Assembly (NCBI GenBank): GCA_016808115.1
Contig: JAEQBH010001511.1
Location: 186,001-250,000, forward strand
Direction of reading: 5' to 3'
From: Tetrastigma voinierianum
Lineage: Eukaryota; Streptophyta; Magnoliopsida; Vitales; Vitaceae
DNA: 64,000 bases
Shown piece after piece: positions 1 to 12,299 of the stretch. The translations under genes and the position numbers were made by a program. How positions within the stretch are numbered: position 1 is the stretch's first letter; each line of letters begins with the position of its first letter. The notes under the pieces were generated by a model. The model saw nothing but the letters and a program-made list of their open reading frames with translations, was not told where the DNA came from and searched no databases.

Positions 1-1159
1 ACTACCCGACACATAATTTAAACCGTGCGACTCTAGGATGTTGTCCCTTTGACAAAGCCCACCATTAAACATCAAACATAGTGCTAATTCATGCCATGCA
101 CTCACACCCATTTCACGCGATATCCCCATGCATACGCAATGCAGAAATGTCATTGCATGTCATTTCATGTTGCATGCATAATGAGAGCTACATGCAACAT
201 TTACAATTCATGGATAATTATATCTACTGCATATAATTCACATCCATCGTATAACCCATGTTAATACATCAACATGATTTTCACACCACCTGCATGTCAT
301 TCAATTAAGCAACGACACACAAACTGGATCTTCATGTTTGTGATCCAAACAATACATACGCTCGCGATGTCAATCCGCACTCCACAGTGAATCACACTAT
401 CATCACTCTCAAATCCCATATTTTCAAGCAAACACAACCTGTTCCATAACTGCAATTCTGGAAACAGAAAGGACCCAGAAACTGGCACTAAACCATCAAC
501 AATTTGATCACAACTGTTCTTTAACCAGCCCCATTGTTAGGGCTACACCTCATGGCCATTGAATGGCCCTTAGACAAAGAATAACCAAAGTATGAGGGGA
601 CCCCTACCTCTTAGAGCGTAGACTAGCTCACTTCCTAACTCGTCGAACCCTCATTGTTTCGAACACCGAGACCTAGGACGCCACTCTTCCTTTTTTCCTT
701 TCTTTATCTTTCTCTTTTCTTTCTCTTCCTTTCTCATTTTCCCTTCCTTCTCTCCTTCTCCCCCATGAACTCATTTTGGTCTAGGTGTAAAACACCTTTC
801 TCAATCATCTTGACACATGGCAATCACCATGCCATGTGTTCCTCATGCTACTTATTCGCTCACTTATCTCATGCATGATGACACTTGACTCTCCATGTGC
901 CAAGTGTTCATTTGTTTGGTGCCGCATGGCACGTGTCCTCGTGCCATGTGTTGCTATGTCATTCATCCATTTTTCCTTGAAATACGTGGAAATTACGATC
1001 GTCTCCGACTGAATGCGCACCCGACCGTGGCAAACTAGATTTCACAAGACGAACTCAACGGTGTGATCCGTGTCATCATCCAAGATATAGAGAAGTTCCT
1101 AGGCTTGCAGCCTGTACTGTAACGGTAATCTATCGTTTCACTTTACCCGGGTCTTCACA
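1..1159 (-). mobile_element. LTR of family LTR-S, truncated by the window edge
   Basis: Read on the minus strand the LTR starts at 1159 with TGTGAAGACCCGGG and runs out of the window. It shares its order of blocks with the copies at 23877-25205 (plus strand) and 52434-54504 (minus strand): a terminal 'gaccc' block, a CpG-rich block with a TTTCACAAGACGAACTCAACGG-like segment near 1037, a polypyrimidine (TTCC/TTTC) tract at 684-765, and an AT-rich 'catgcatgca' block at 130-320. No polypurine tract or primer site adjoins position 1160, so this is probably a solo or truncated LTR. Short reading frames inside it are compositional. The alignment was done by eye. Confidence 0.65.
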
Positions 1160-1514
1160 CATGAAGTCGTGGTGGTTGATCAAAGCTGCAATGATTAGGA
1201 CCCATGTGTTGATGGGTGTTCCTCTGGATCATATGAGATATTGGCTCGACGCCTAGTAATAAGGCAAGGGTGGTCGCCTACTGTGCGCAAAATTGGGATG
1301 GTGCATCTTTCAGTAAGCCGAAAGTAGGCTCCTTCCATGGTGGGGGTGATGTCAGCGGCTCCGGGGGGGTGATGGACGCCTCGCCCATGAGGAACTCCAT
1401 TAGACCCAGGACACGGTTCGTGGAGCTTTAAAAGGAAAATGTTATTTTAGCAGCAGGCATCTAAATTTTTAGCTTTTATTTTGGTTATTGTTGTAGGTTT
1501 CATTTTCGTCAAAC
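1160..1514. other. Interval with no recognised gene
   Basis: Moderately GC-rich sequence between the LTR and the SINE-like modules. It has no sustained reading frame, and no primer-binding site or polypurine tract adjacent to the LTR. I see no recognisable function. Confidence 0.4.
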
Positions 1515-2070
1515 TGACGTGTTATCCCTCTAGTCAGGCCTCTTTCGCTTCGGCCTCCTCGACTCGGGGGACCACAGCTAGATAGCCCACAGTTCCCACT
1601 ACCAACCCGGGCTAGTAGCCCGCCTGGCAGGGAACCACCCCGAATGGGCATCTAAGCCTCATGGTTCCGTGTGTCTCGAGCCCACCTGAGGCGAAAGAAA
1701 CCCCTCGTGAGCTAGGATAGCCTCAGGCGTGACTACCCTCTCGCTGAAAGGGGGCCAGGGCGGGCCCTACAAAAAAAAAAAAGGCGCTTAAGGGCCTTCA
1801 CTTTCACTCGACGAGGGGTGGTCCCACCACAAAGCAGGCATGTCTCTTCTCGTGAGAGTCGAACTGCTGACTGGGGGACAACGGGGAGCACCACTACCAA
1901 CCGAGCCGGTAGCTCAGCTGGCAAAGTGAGAGTGCTCCCCATTTCAATATGTCCCTCGTCATGGGTTCGAGCTCACGAGGCGAAAGAAAAGCCAAAGGCA
2001 AAGGAGACATGCCCCTATAGCTCAGGAGTGGGACCACCGTCTGGAGCGGGCCAGGGGCAGGCCCTTACAT
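1515..2070. repeat. Two tandem modules of head-to-head tRNA-derived SINE-like units
   Basis: Each module has a minus-strand and a plus-strand tRNA-like head meeting at a shared 'CACTACCAACC' centre (about 1597 and 1891). In module 2 the plus unit has an A box (TAGCTCAGCTGG, 1910-1921) and a B-box-like GGTTCGAGCTC (about 1964-1974) about 42 nt apart, typical RNA polymerase III promoter spacing. Both plus units then share GGCGAAAG and end in a GGGCCAGGG-type block (about 1751-1770 and 2048-2068). In module 1 this is followed by an A12 tract at 1771-1782. The minus units repeat the 'GAGACATGCC' and 'GTGGGACCACC' body motifs in reverse. The module period is about 300 bp. This is a SINE family related to tRNA, not a working tRNA gene. 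Confidence 0.6.
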
Positions 2071-2758
2071 TGTCTATCTTCGAAACATCGACTTTCTATA
2101 TTATTCGACCTCGCAAGCACACTTCAAATATGTTATGTCCATCCAAAAACTATAGAAAGAAGAATTATGAATTATATTGAATTGGTACGAGGCCATTTGG
2201 GTGGAATACAAAGACAAATCCATGAGGGTATAGACCTAAATTGGACAATATCATACCAACCCAGAAATTAATAGGTCCATAAATTTCCAAACAAAACATC
2301 ATGTGGCCAATTGTTATCTGGTCATCGCTGGGACTTGTCGAGAAGGGAATTCAAGGATTCGAATAGGATACCAAAACCAAGGGCCAGCTAGCTCAACAAG
2401 AACACAAAAGCTGGAAGTAAGAAAGCTTCTCAGAAAAAAGAGCCACAGAGACAAAAAATCCATTTAGAAACCTACAATCGAATGATCAAGTATGAAAGTA
2501 CTTAAACCTACGTCGGCCATTAGCCTACACAAGGTAATATTCAATATCAGAAAATAAAAGCTAAACAGGCGAGGTGCATGGATTAATTCCCTGCAAAGTA
2601 CACGTCATCAGGTGGGTAAGATTCCGTAATCTAAGAAACGGATGTTGTTCGCTTTTTTAATTAATTAGTTCTTTCCATACACAGTGTTCCTCACTAGCTT
2701 AAAACATGTAGATATGGAAGAGAAAATAGAGTTTCACCACCTTCGCATAACCCACAAG
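2071..2758. other. Interval with no recognised gene
   Basis: AT-rich spacer between the SINE-like block and the MULE target site. No coding signal or repeat structure was recognised. Confidence 0.4.
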
Positions 2759-2767
2759 ATAAAATAA
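2759..2767. repeat. MULE target-site duplication, left copy
   Basis: ATAAAATAA, directly abutting the left TIR and identical to 20601-20609. Confidence 0.88.
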
Positions 2768-2930
2768 GAGAAAAGTAGGTTATGGACTGCCAATTTGAGA
2801 ATATTGGGACTTTTAGAACCAAATTCTTGATAATCCAAGAACAATATGTTGATTTGGAAAAATATTATTTGCTACTACATTATGTGCTGAGTGTATATTC
2901 TTGGACAAAAATACTCTTGTCTACAATATT
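2768..2930 (+). repeat. MULE left terminal inverted repeat
   Basis: Matches the reverse complement of 20463-20600 over its length, including shared blocks AATATTG(G/A)GACTTTTA, TTGATAATCCAA, TTTGGAAAAATAT and TGCTGAGTGTATATT. A 15-20 bp insertion in this copy (around 2868-2882) explains why it is longer than the right TIR. Confidence 0.85.
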
Positions 2931-2957
2931 AGTGCATTTGAGGAACATTCTTAGTGA

Positions 2958-3736
2958 AGCTAAAAGGTACGACCTTAGTTAAGTTGAGGTGCAACCTTAG
3001 TTAAGTTGAAGTGCAATCTTAATGAACTTTAGGTACAACATTAATGAAGTTGATGAACAACCTTAGTGAAGCTAAAGGTACAACCTTAGTTAAGTTGAGA
3101 TAAGACTTTAGTGAAGTTGAAGTACAACTTTAGTGAAGGTAAGATACAACCTTAATGAACATTAGGTACAACATTAGTGTAGTTGAGGAACGACCTTTTT
3201 AAAGCTATAAATACAACCTTAGTGAAGTTGAGGTATGATCTTAGTGAATATCTTGTTATTTCCTTTATCCCCATAAACACTGCAAATGGGAGATGAAAAA
3301 TGATGTATTTTTAACATTAAACACTCCAAATGGGAGGTGAAAATCATATTTCAAACATGCAAGCACCAAGTGGTGAATATAACTTATGGGATGCTTTGGA
3401 ATTAGCTGATTATTGGGCAAAAAGTTAAAAAAATATGAAAGCAAGTTATAATTTCAGGGTTGGTAGAAACGACAGTTTTTCCTACTTTGGTGACAAAAAT
3501 ATATTTGTTCCTATTTTTCATTTAAAAAATATAAATTAATTAATAAATCACTTAGTGAAGCTAAGCACAACCATAGCGAAGTGGACGAACGACCTTAGCA
3601 ACGGTAAGGACGTAAGGTACAACATTAGTGAAGTTGAGGAATGACCTTAGTGAAGTTAAGGTACAACCTTAATAAATTTGCGGAATGACCTTAGTGAAGC
3701 TAAGGTACAACATTAATGAAGCTAAGGTAGAACATG
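2958..3736 (+). repeat. Degenerate 22-bp minisatellite in two blocks
   Basis: About 13 units of roughly 22 bp (consensus TACAACCTTAGTGAAGTTGAGG) run from about 2958 to 3252. About 8 more units lie at 3548-3736, separated by a non-repetitive AT-rich stretch. Units differ at several positions and by 1-2 nt in length. The array lies just inside the MULE left TIR, at the 3' side of the transposase gene, and does not form an open reading frame. Confidence 0.85.
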
Positions 3737-5459
3737 TAGTTCACTAATTTATTGGCAAAAATATATCAATTCTCATTTTTTTTTTTCATTTAAAAAAACA
3801 TAAATTAGCTAATAAAACATTTTTACACATTTTATGTAAATAATTTATCTTCACGATGTTAAAAAACTGAATAATAATTAAACAAACAAAATAGGCAATG
3901 TCCATTTACTACCAAACAAAATGATACTATCCATCTTCTCGAAAACAACAATAATCACACAACTAAGTTTGGTTTCATCTTAGAAACATATAAAGTATAT
4001 CCATAAATTCTTCCTCCATTAAAGTTTGCTTTTTCATGATCCAAAAAGAGGTCCATCATAAGAAGGTCAAAAATAATTCGCATCTCGCTTCTTCCAACAT
4101 TCATATTTGCATTTCTTCGAATATTGAAAAATAACACAACACATATTAGTACCTTCAAGACCAACCAGGGAAATTATGATTTGAAAATATGAATATTGAT
4201 ATTCAATAGATCTTTACCCTATGAAATAATCAACTACATAATCAAACAACATTAGCATATCAAAACTACCACTAACACCAACAAGTCTTATATCGGTCAT
4301 ATGGAACCACCTATAGAACTAGAACACAATCAATTCAGGTTTGAGATAATTTGAATATCAATTGCAGTAATTGAACATGTTTTCTTTTATACTTACATAA
4401 TGAGACATGTGTCAAAGATCGAGCAGCCCTATCAGAAAGTTCTCTCTAGCCACATTGCCTCCATCCATAATCAAATTATGAACCAACTGTATTCTATACA
4501 ATTGGGTTTTATCCTACACAAAGATGATAAATTAATTATGCAGCAAATCTAAAGTAACTAATTAATAATAATGATTTAGCTTACTTCTGCAACTGCTTGT
4601 GTTTGAGTCATTCCAATATTCCATAAATTTTATCGTAAACACACCACAATCAAACCTATAGTGAGAATGATGTATTTTCATTAATGAGACCAATAGCTAA
4701 GAACAAATAAAAAATAAAATTAAAAGGGAAAAATTTTTGAATAATGGTAGTCTATTACCAATTACTCTATTGTACTATTTCGGGTTGTACATGTTCAAAC
4801 TTAGATATATCGACATTCATATAGAGGCTAAATGCATGCAGAGCCCTAGAAATTGACAATGATGATCTCCTTGATGTGGCATTGATCTTGTTTTGACATT
4901 TCAAAGGAAAAGATGATAATTTCTCTACTCTTGCCACGGCAATGTTTACAACATGAACATGCCAGTGGTCAGTATCACAAACGGGGAAAAACAACTAATG
5001 AAATAAAAATAAATAAATAATTAGTTTCTTCTCTCACAAACGCATGCCTATAAATGTATAATTGTTATTAAAATCTTAAATATACAATCATCATGTTCTA
5101 TATTTGTCATATTTGATCACAATTTAAGTTATCTAATCTGAGTAACCGAGGATTTAAAAACATGTTGCATTTATAAATCAATTCACTCTTTTTTGCATTG
5201 TTGGGAATCTCACAACACAACTTTTAAATTAATTGGGGATGATACAAATAAACAAAGATTATACAAATATGATATTAAAAGAGTAAGCTGTGAACAAATA
5301 TGAAGTTATGAAAATGGTTAAGAAAATGAGAGTAGCATAAGTTGATAGCTTTAATAAGAATCAAGTCACGACATATCCATCATACAAAAAAGAATAGGAC
5401 CTAAGTTAATAAAACAATCTAAAATTAGTTGCATAAGTCCAAAACATACTACATAAGTC
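3737..5459. other. MULE internal non-coding region
   Basis: AT-rich sequence between the minisatellite and the transposase C-terminus. Only short stop-bounded frames are present and no conserved motif was recognised. Confidence 0.5.
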
Positions 5460-6590
5460 ATTAATGCATTTAAGCTAATGGATTTTTGTAAGTTTTCCTA
5501 TTGTGACCAACTGAATTGCACAGCAAGCAATATACTGTCCTCTTATCCTAAAATCAGATTACACGTTCTTCCTTTGTCTTTGGAGGTCATTTTGAATGTG
5601 GGAGGCAGAGAGTAAAAACTTTCCCAGTTAAGTCACACACTACACCATCAGAATCTACACTTGGAATGTTATGAGTCTCTATACCGCGAAAAGAACCCAA
5701 GTATATCAACTCTTACTTAGGAAATTTGTACCAGTCATCAACAAAATCAACAACGTTTTGCCCAATTGATAGTATGGCTGCACATGCATGCTCACAAGGA
5801 ATTCCCGCCATTTTCCATTCCCTACATGTAAAACTACGATTGAACATATCAACATTTACAAATGTTTTCCCAGTAGAGATAGTAAAGAACCTATTCATGA
5901 ATTGACTAACTGGAAGTGCCTCTCCCTTAGCAATATTAGTCATCACCTTCTCTTCAATCTTTGGCCCTATGCACCCTTACCAATTGTTTGACTCTTCTTT
6001 ATGCTTAACTAGTAGGGCACCCAACTTAAGCATGTGTTCCATTATGAAGCTGCAAATGGATTGATGTCACTCATTTTTTTACCCATGCATCAAATAAATC
6101 AACAAAGTTGGTGGTCATTTTGTCCCATCTTTGTTTTGGGAACTTTGAGATGACCCAATGTTCAGGTGCACTTTCTTCCACCCACAGGCTAAAGCTTGAT
6201 TATAATTTCAGAATATACATTCAAACATTGTAATTTGATCTACCTACTTAAGTGATACTATCTAGCCATTTATGCACTTTTAATTCCTTGTTTCCTCTTG
6301 TGTTATGCCTAGTAAGGAAAGCACTAAACCCTTTAAGTGACGATAACAAGAGGGCATGATTTCGCTCCAAAATCTCAAAAATACTTCGCGATATGACAGG
6401 ATGCTTATCAAAAACAATCACAACTTCTCTATTTCCAACCACTTTCTTCAAATTTTGTGAAAACCATGATCAATCTTCATAATTCTCTGACCCTACAACT
6501 CCAAATTCTAGTGGGAACATGGAGTCATTACCATCATATGCACTGGCTGAAAATAATGCACCAATTACAAGTGACCACTACGTGATGAGT

Positions 6591-6647
<57 letters not shown>

Positions 6648-7829
6648 AGGGCAACATGCCATTGAAAACCCTTGAATTGAAATTGAATGAGCAATGAATA
6701 GCTATTAGAAATTTCCATCACTCGAATGTTTCAACTCAACAATGGTTCTCGATTTGTTTTGGATGACTCTCTCACACATCCAAGGCAAAAGTTTGTAGTA
6801 ATTTTTCGGAAGACTGTAAAATTCTCTCTTTTGCTTTCTCCTTCATTTGCTAAGCTTGATTATAAGTTAATCACATCCCATGTTGCCTTACAAAGTCTTT
6901 ATAAATTTGTCTAGGTTGATATTCAGGAGTGCACTGAATAACATTATCAATTACCAAAGAGGAACGAGTAGATCTAACCAAAGGTTGGCAAGAGGCAACA
7001 TCTTCTATACTATGGTTATGAAAATTCTGAAAAGTATAGGCTTGAACCACTTTAGATGACTCAATTGCATGGCCTGTGATTTTCCACGGGCACTCAGCAA
7101 CTGTACAAAGCACGGTCATGTGCTTGGAACTGTTTCTCTTAAAAGAATATCGAAATCGCCCAACTAAAGACATCATATACATAGCATCTCGAAAATTTGA
7201 AGCATTAGGGAAGGTATTACCACTACCCATAATCGCATTTTCAAACCGCCTAGACTGAAGTTCACCAAAATTTAATTCTACACATCTGTGGGAAAAACCT
7301 AATGAATCAAATACAATGACTCATTGGAGATATCCATATGAATTGCCACATTGGCATCAATAGGAGATGTAACTAGAGATGAAGGATTAGAGGCGACAAT
7401 AGGTGTTTGGGGATTACTCAAAAGTGAAAAAATAAGAGTCAAACATGAAGAACCTTGTACAAGTAAAATACTAACAACGTAAGCAACTAAGGGTATACGA
7501 TATTTACATTGCCTGGCCGACCCGCTTATCTCTTCACATACATATACATGATGTTGATTGTTGTATCTAAACATTCTTGATATTAATGCATCATCATCTA
7601 ATGGTACGAAACATGATGGATCAAATTGGAGTGTGAAGCTAATTTTAGCTGAAAGAGTTAATATCTGATCACACAGCCGCATACCAGCTTACAAATTCGC
7701 ATGAAACATAGCATGCACGACAATATCAATTGATTCATGACGATCACCACTATATTTGCCTGATCCATCAGGACTCGTAATCCATTCACCTTCTTCATGG
7801 ATGTAGCAAAACATGTCTCCATCCATCAT
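5460..7829 (-). pseudogene. MULE transposase, PB1/MuDR-N/MULE/SWIM type, broken
   Basis: Minus-strand pieces occur in the family order. An N-terminal PB1-like region (MDGDMFCYIHEEGEW, start codon near 7829; then FDPSCFVPLDDDALISRMF around 7500-7620) is followed by the MuDR-type N-terminal zinc-binding domain (FRDAMYMMSLVGRFRYSFKR...CTVAECPWKITGHA, 6871-7230, continuing to TPEYQPRQIYKDF). Next are a fragment of the MULE catalytic domain (HPVISRSIFEILERNHALL, 6248-6451), a 'KMTTNFVDLFDAW' segment near 6080-6140, the SWIM zinc finger (CREWKMAGIPCEHACA, 5713-5946) and a zinc knuckle (CLLCNSVGHNRKTY, about 5470-5535) whose last Cys is Tyr. Several frameshifts and stops separate the pieces. It is related to the domain layout shared by MULEs and the domesticated MUSTANG genes, but TIRs and TSD show this one is a transposon. 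Confidence 0.85.
6593..6644. repeat. (AT)n microsatellite
   Basis: About 26 uninterrupted AT dinucleotides inside the decayed MULE transposase region. Confidence 0.97.
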
Positions 7830-9152
7830 ATCCTGGCTACAAACATTTGAATAAAATTAATATAGTGTCTAATAGTTAAGGAGAAAATAAGGAAAAAAAT
7901 TAATGAGAAGAGTAAATTATCATGATGGGAACTATATCTAAGTAGTTTTCAATCAAAGGATTAATCCTAGTCCTGAAGATAGAATTGTACAGTACACTTA
8001 AGCAAATTTTATTGTTTGCAAACTATAAGGATTTTCCATTTTGGCAAACTTTTTGGCCTTCATTTGCAAACAATCATCACTACTTTCCTACAAGTTTTAT
8101 GCCAAAAGATAGGTTCAAACAAAAGCACCCAAATACATGAATAAAGTACTTATGACAAAAAGGACATTAGTTACAAATATCGCATCCATTCAGTATATAG
8201 GTTCTTTAGATACACATCATACTTTCATAAGTATTTTATTATAAAACACTGATTCATGCTTTTCTATGTTTTACACATGACAAGTCAAAGCCTTCTACAA
8301 CTACACCCAGAGAAGTTTGAGAAAGTTAAAGAGAAAAGCATCTTGAGGAAGATTAATGATAGAGACAAAATTGACATGTCCTTCCTAGAAGTGGATTCAG
8401 AAGTGAAGAAATCTAACGATGCCAAAAATTTCCCGAGGAAGACTAGAAAAGGATTGCCTCTTCCTATCCTGAAAAAGGATTCACACACTAGATCATGTTC
8501 ATCGAAGTGTCATCTAGCCGAATAGATCTCGTGTGTGAACTGCTTCTCCGGTTTTCCTACTTCCAAATATGTTTGAGAAGGTCTTATGTGGAAGAGAGAT
8601 TCATTCTAAGAATATGTACTCTTTCCACTTCGCTTTACCTTTGCTTGTATAATTAATTATTGGATATTAATTTGGTGAGTTGTGCTCTAACAAGCCGTAA
8701 ATGAGTGAACCCTATCCCTTTTGAGTCCCTTCTTACCTTTTTTCATATGAAGTCAAAAAATAAAGGAAGAATAATGAAGAGGTGAAACAAAACTAGACTA
8801 GATGTATTCAGCTACCATTCAAGTTTCATCGGATTCTAATTCCACCAACAAAGACTCACTTAAGGTTTCTTCATTGTGAACCAGAGTATAAAAATCCAAA
8901 AAAATAAAACAAAATTTTGGTATAAAATTTCAAGCACAAACATAAAATTGAAGAAAACAAGAACCCTAACCATTAGGGAAAAATAAAAAATCACAACCCA
9001 CAAACAAACCTAGAAAGAAAAAATTCTTAAATTTTTATAATATCAATTTCAAAGGGTAAATTTTTACCTTTGTTTCAGTCTTCAAATGGTGAGATGGAAG
9101 ACGATGCATTTAAATCAAAACGAAGAAGATCAAGGTTACTGAGATGAGCAGA
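7830..9152. other. MULE 5' leader, left of the nested chromovirus
   Basis: No conserved coding sequence. Two antisense frames around 8256-8525 overlap each other and show no family similarity. On the minus strand it is the region directly upstream of the transposase start and probably includes leader or intron sequence. Confidence 0.45.
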
Positions 9153-12100
9153 TGATGCACCTCATCTTCCTTCCAAGCATGCATGGCTGTCGGGCCACTC
9201 ACGTAAATCCCCTGTACCGCTACCCTACGACTAGAAACTCCCGTGAAGCCGTCGTATCGCTATCGAAACCTCCTATGTACCTTTCTTTATTTATAACTTA
9301 GGATTTGGTAAAAATCTTAGCAAATTTAAAAACTTCTAAGCAAAGATGACAAATTTCTACACATAGTCAAATTCCAAACTCGTATACATCCAATTTACAC
9401 TATATCCAAAAAATATGGCAAATCAAGATACCAACACATTCTCACAAAACTACTCTATGTACATACATATGCTCCATTATACAAGTTCAAAGTATTTCCT
9501 TACACAATATTCTTAATTACAGAGATCGATATAAATGTCGAGAATCCTAATATGCTCCAAATACCCGTAGGTTCTCAGACTGAAAATAGTTTTTAAAATA
9601 CAAAATAATGAGCTAAACGAGCTCAAGTGAGTGTATGTTTTATAAATGTTTTTCTTTTCCTAAAACATCTCAAAACTCAGAAAATTTTCTTTTATAATTA
9701 TTTTCCGTGTTTTACTTCTCGCTTGCTTACTGCTTTTAAAGTTTCATAACTTTTCTTAGCTTGCTTGCTTTTTTGTACTGCTGCTTTTAAAAGTTTATAA
9801 AACTTTTTAATACTTGCTTGCTTGCTTTGTTTTGCTTTCTTTTTCTTAAAAGCTTATAAAACTCTTACTTGTTTCGTTAGAAGTTTATAAAACTTCAAAA
9901 CTTCTCTTGTCATTGCTTTATCTTCGCTTTGAAAGTTTCTAAAACCTTTCACAAACCTGCTTTAAAAAAAGTTTCTCAAAACTTTTTCATAAAACTGGGA
10001 GCTCGCTCAACCGCATGCTTTGGAAAATAAAACTAGGAGCCCGCTCAACCGCTTCGCTTTAAAACTCTCCCGTAAGCCTAGGCGAACGTAGGAACCAATG
10101 GTTGATTTTTTAAACTCGTATATTATGCTTATAAAACATCCACCACTGGAGGCCTATTTTTTGCTTAACAGAATCTCTCAGTGGAACATGGAAGCCTAGC
10201 ACTCGTGCCTGGGTGAAGGACCTCGTGGTCCGCATCACCTTTTCCCAAGTGAATACAGGAATCGACTGGTCGCCATCACCATAATTTAGTTAGAGCTCAT
10301 AACCTTATATACTCCCGTACGCGCCACGCCTCCTTTAAATGCATGATGTATGTCCTAAGTTTGCCGACTGTGCAAAACTAAATGCTTGTATGAGATCCTA
10401 ACACCACCGTGCACGCACGAATACCTCCGACCTGCCTTTTCTTGCTTAGAACTAGGAAGGCCTGCACAATTCTTCTTTTTGTTGCTTGTTTTTGAAAATG
10501 GTTTTACAATTTAAACCATTTGCTTGCTTGTTGCTTGAAACGGTTTAATTATTCAAAAAACTATTACTTACTTACTTGTTTGCTAGAAAATTGTTTACAA
10601 TCAAAACGATTACTTATTTATTGTTTAAAAAATGGTTTACAATTCAAAACCATTTGCTTACTTTCTAATTCATTGCTTGTTCAAATGCATTTGCAAATCA
10701 AAACCATGAAATACCAATGTAAAACAGTTTATAATAATAATAATACACTAGTATTTGGAAAATGAGTTTAGAACACTCACCTCTTTGCTTGCTAAACTTG
10801 AGCACAATTCCACAACTTTCCCGCCTTTGCTTTTAGCCTACACACTCGATGTATTAGATCACACACTAGCACAACTGCCAATTTGCACACTTATGCTAAA
10901 ATTAAAATTTTTAAAATATGTGGGCCCCAAATGCCATTCACAAGATATGGCTGTATTCTGCATCAGTTGACTCCATATACTTCCAAAAACACCCAAAAGC
11001 ATTTCCGAAAATTCCGTCCGACTATCTCGCCGAATAAAACTCGAAATTTTAACTAAAACTGCCTTAAACAAAGCCCCGAAATTCAACCCGACCGTCCTGA
11101 AATAGTCTCCAAAATTTCCTAAAATTCTAAACTCAATCTAAAAATTTTGACAAATTTATACTTCAAGAATATTCCAACCATTATATGTCTTTTAGGCTCG
11201 GGAATAACACAAGTAGAAAATTTCAATTCTTCAGCCGACGAAAAAGCCAAGATTTTGGTGTCCACGCAAGAGCTCGTCAAGGTAGTAACTTCTCTACCTA
11301 CTGGGTCCGAAAAGTTTCACCATTAGAATGACGTAGGATCCGAGAAAATTAAAAAATTTGGGTTTTTCGTGATATTTACCCGAATTCCTAAGTGAAATCA
11401 TGTGTTTTTTACTCACGCGCAGCTCTCGTCGCTGCAAGACTTTTCGTGGTTTATCCCGACAAATCCGACGATCGATTAGAACTGGCAGTTAAAACTAAAA
11501 GAATAAAATTTAAAAAATATCTCCTTCCCTAGTTCGTTCTCCGTCATTCTCCGTCTGATCAAGAGGTTTGTTACTTTTATTATTTTTTTTTTCTTTAGGT
11601 GGGACCCACGTGTCCCTTTTTCTTCTTTTCTTGGTCCATTTCAGCCCCGAAACAATTTATTTTGTCTCGGTTTCAATTTTATTTATCCTAAATGAATATT
11701 CTTTATATACTTGCAATTTTTCGAGATTTTTCTAAAATCCCAAGCCGCATTTCACTCTAAACTCGTCGCCTAGAAATTTGTGAAATATTCCGACTGTCTC
11801 GAAATTAAACGAAACTTTTCTAGGTCACTAGATTTCGCGAGACGAACTTAACTACAAATCAAGCCACATCCCAGAGATCTGTGAGAATTTTCGATACTTC
11901 CCTGAACTATTTTTACAATTTATTATTATTATTTTACTATTTAAACTTCCACACTATACTTTCTTCACCCCCTCCACTTTCCTAAATTGTAAATTTGTCC
12001 TCAAGCATTTAAATATTGCAAATCCAACTTTTGAAATTCCTTTATGGCCCATCTCTAACTTAATTATGCCTTACATATCCTTTTTGCTAAATGACAATTA

Positions 12101-12177
12101 TATCTTTGTTTTAAGTACCAAATTCGGTCCAAAATTTATAATTTCCTAATTCGTCTCCCAAATACTACAACGTGACA
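9153..12177 (-). repeat. 3' LTR of the nested chromovirus
   Basis: Aligns with 17105-20097 along its length. Shared landmarks include the 'CGATATAAATGTCGAGAATCCTAA' region (near 9528 and 17460), the GCTTGCTTGC-rich tracts, the 'GGTGGGACCCACGTGTCCC' block (near 11600 and 19518) and the end CTACAACGTGACA at 12177. The left boundary is approximate because the outermost about 40 bp have diverged. Confidence 0.82.
9715..10690. repeat. GCTTGCTTGC / AAGTTTATAAAACTT repeats inside the 3' LTR
   Basis: Imperfect repeats of 45-60 bp combine GCTTGCTTGCTT with a self-complementary AAGTTTATAAAACTT-like core at 9715-9990. A second cluster of TTGCTTGCTTG ... AAAACCATTTG units lies at 10480-10690. The same two clusters occur at about 17635-17900 and 18390-18610 in the other LTR, so they pre-date insertion. 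Confidence 0.7.
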
Positions 12178-12299
12178 CTCGGTACCTTTATACACCCCTA
12201 CATGTACGCACACTCTCCTGGACTGTGGCAGTTACAAAATCCTCCCTCCTTAGGAACATTTCTCGTCTCTAAATGAATAAACTAAACTCCAAAAGAAAG

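Noticed and set aside
1905..1980. Functional tRNA gene
   Set aside because: A- and B-box matches are good, but acceptor, anticodon and T stems do not form a proper cloverleaf, and the sequence is part of a duplicated SINE-like module.
8256..8525. 89-residue plus-strand frame overlapping a 67-residue minus-strand frame
   Set aside because: It lies in the MULE leader, antisense to the transposase direction, with no homologue recognised.
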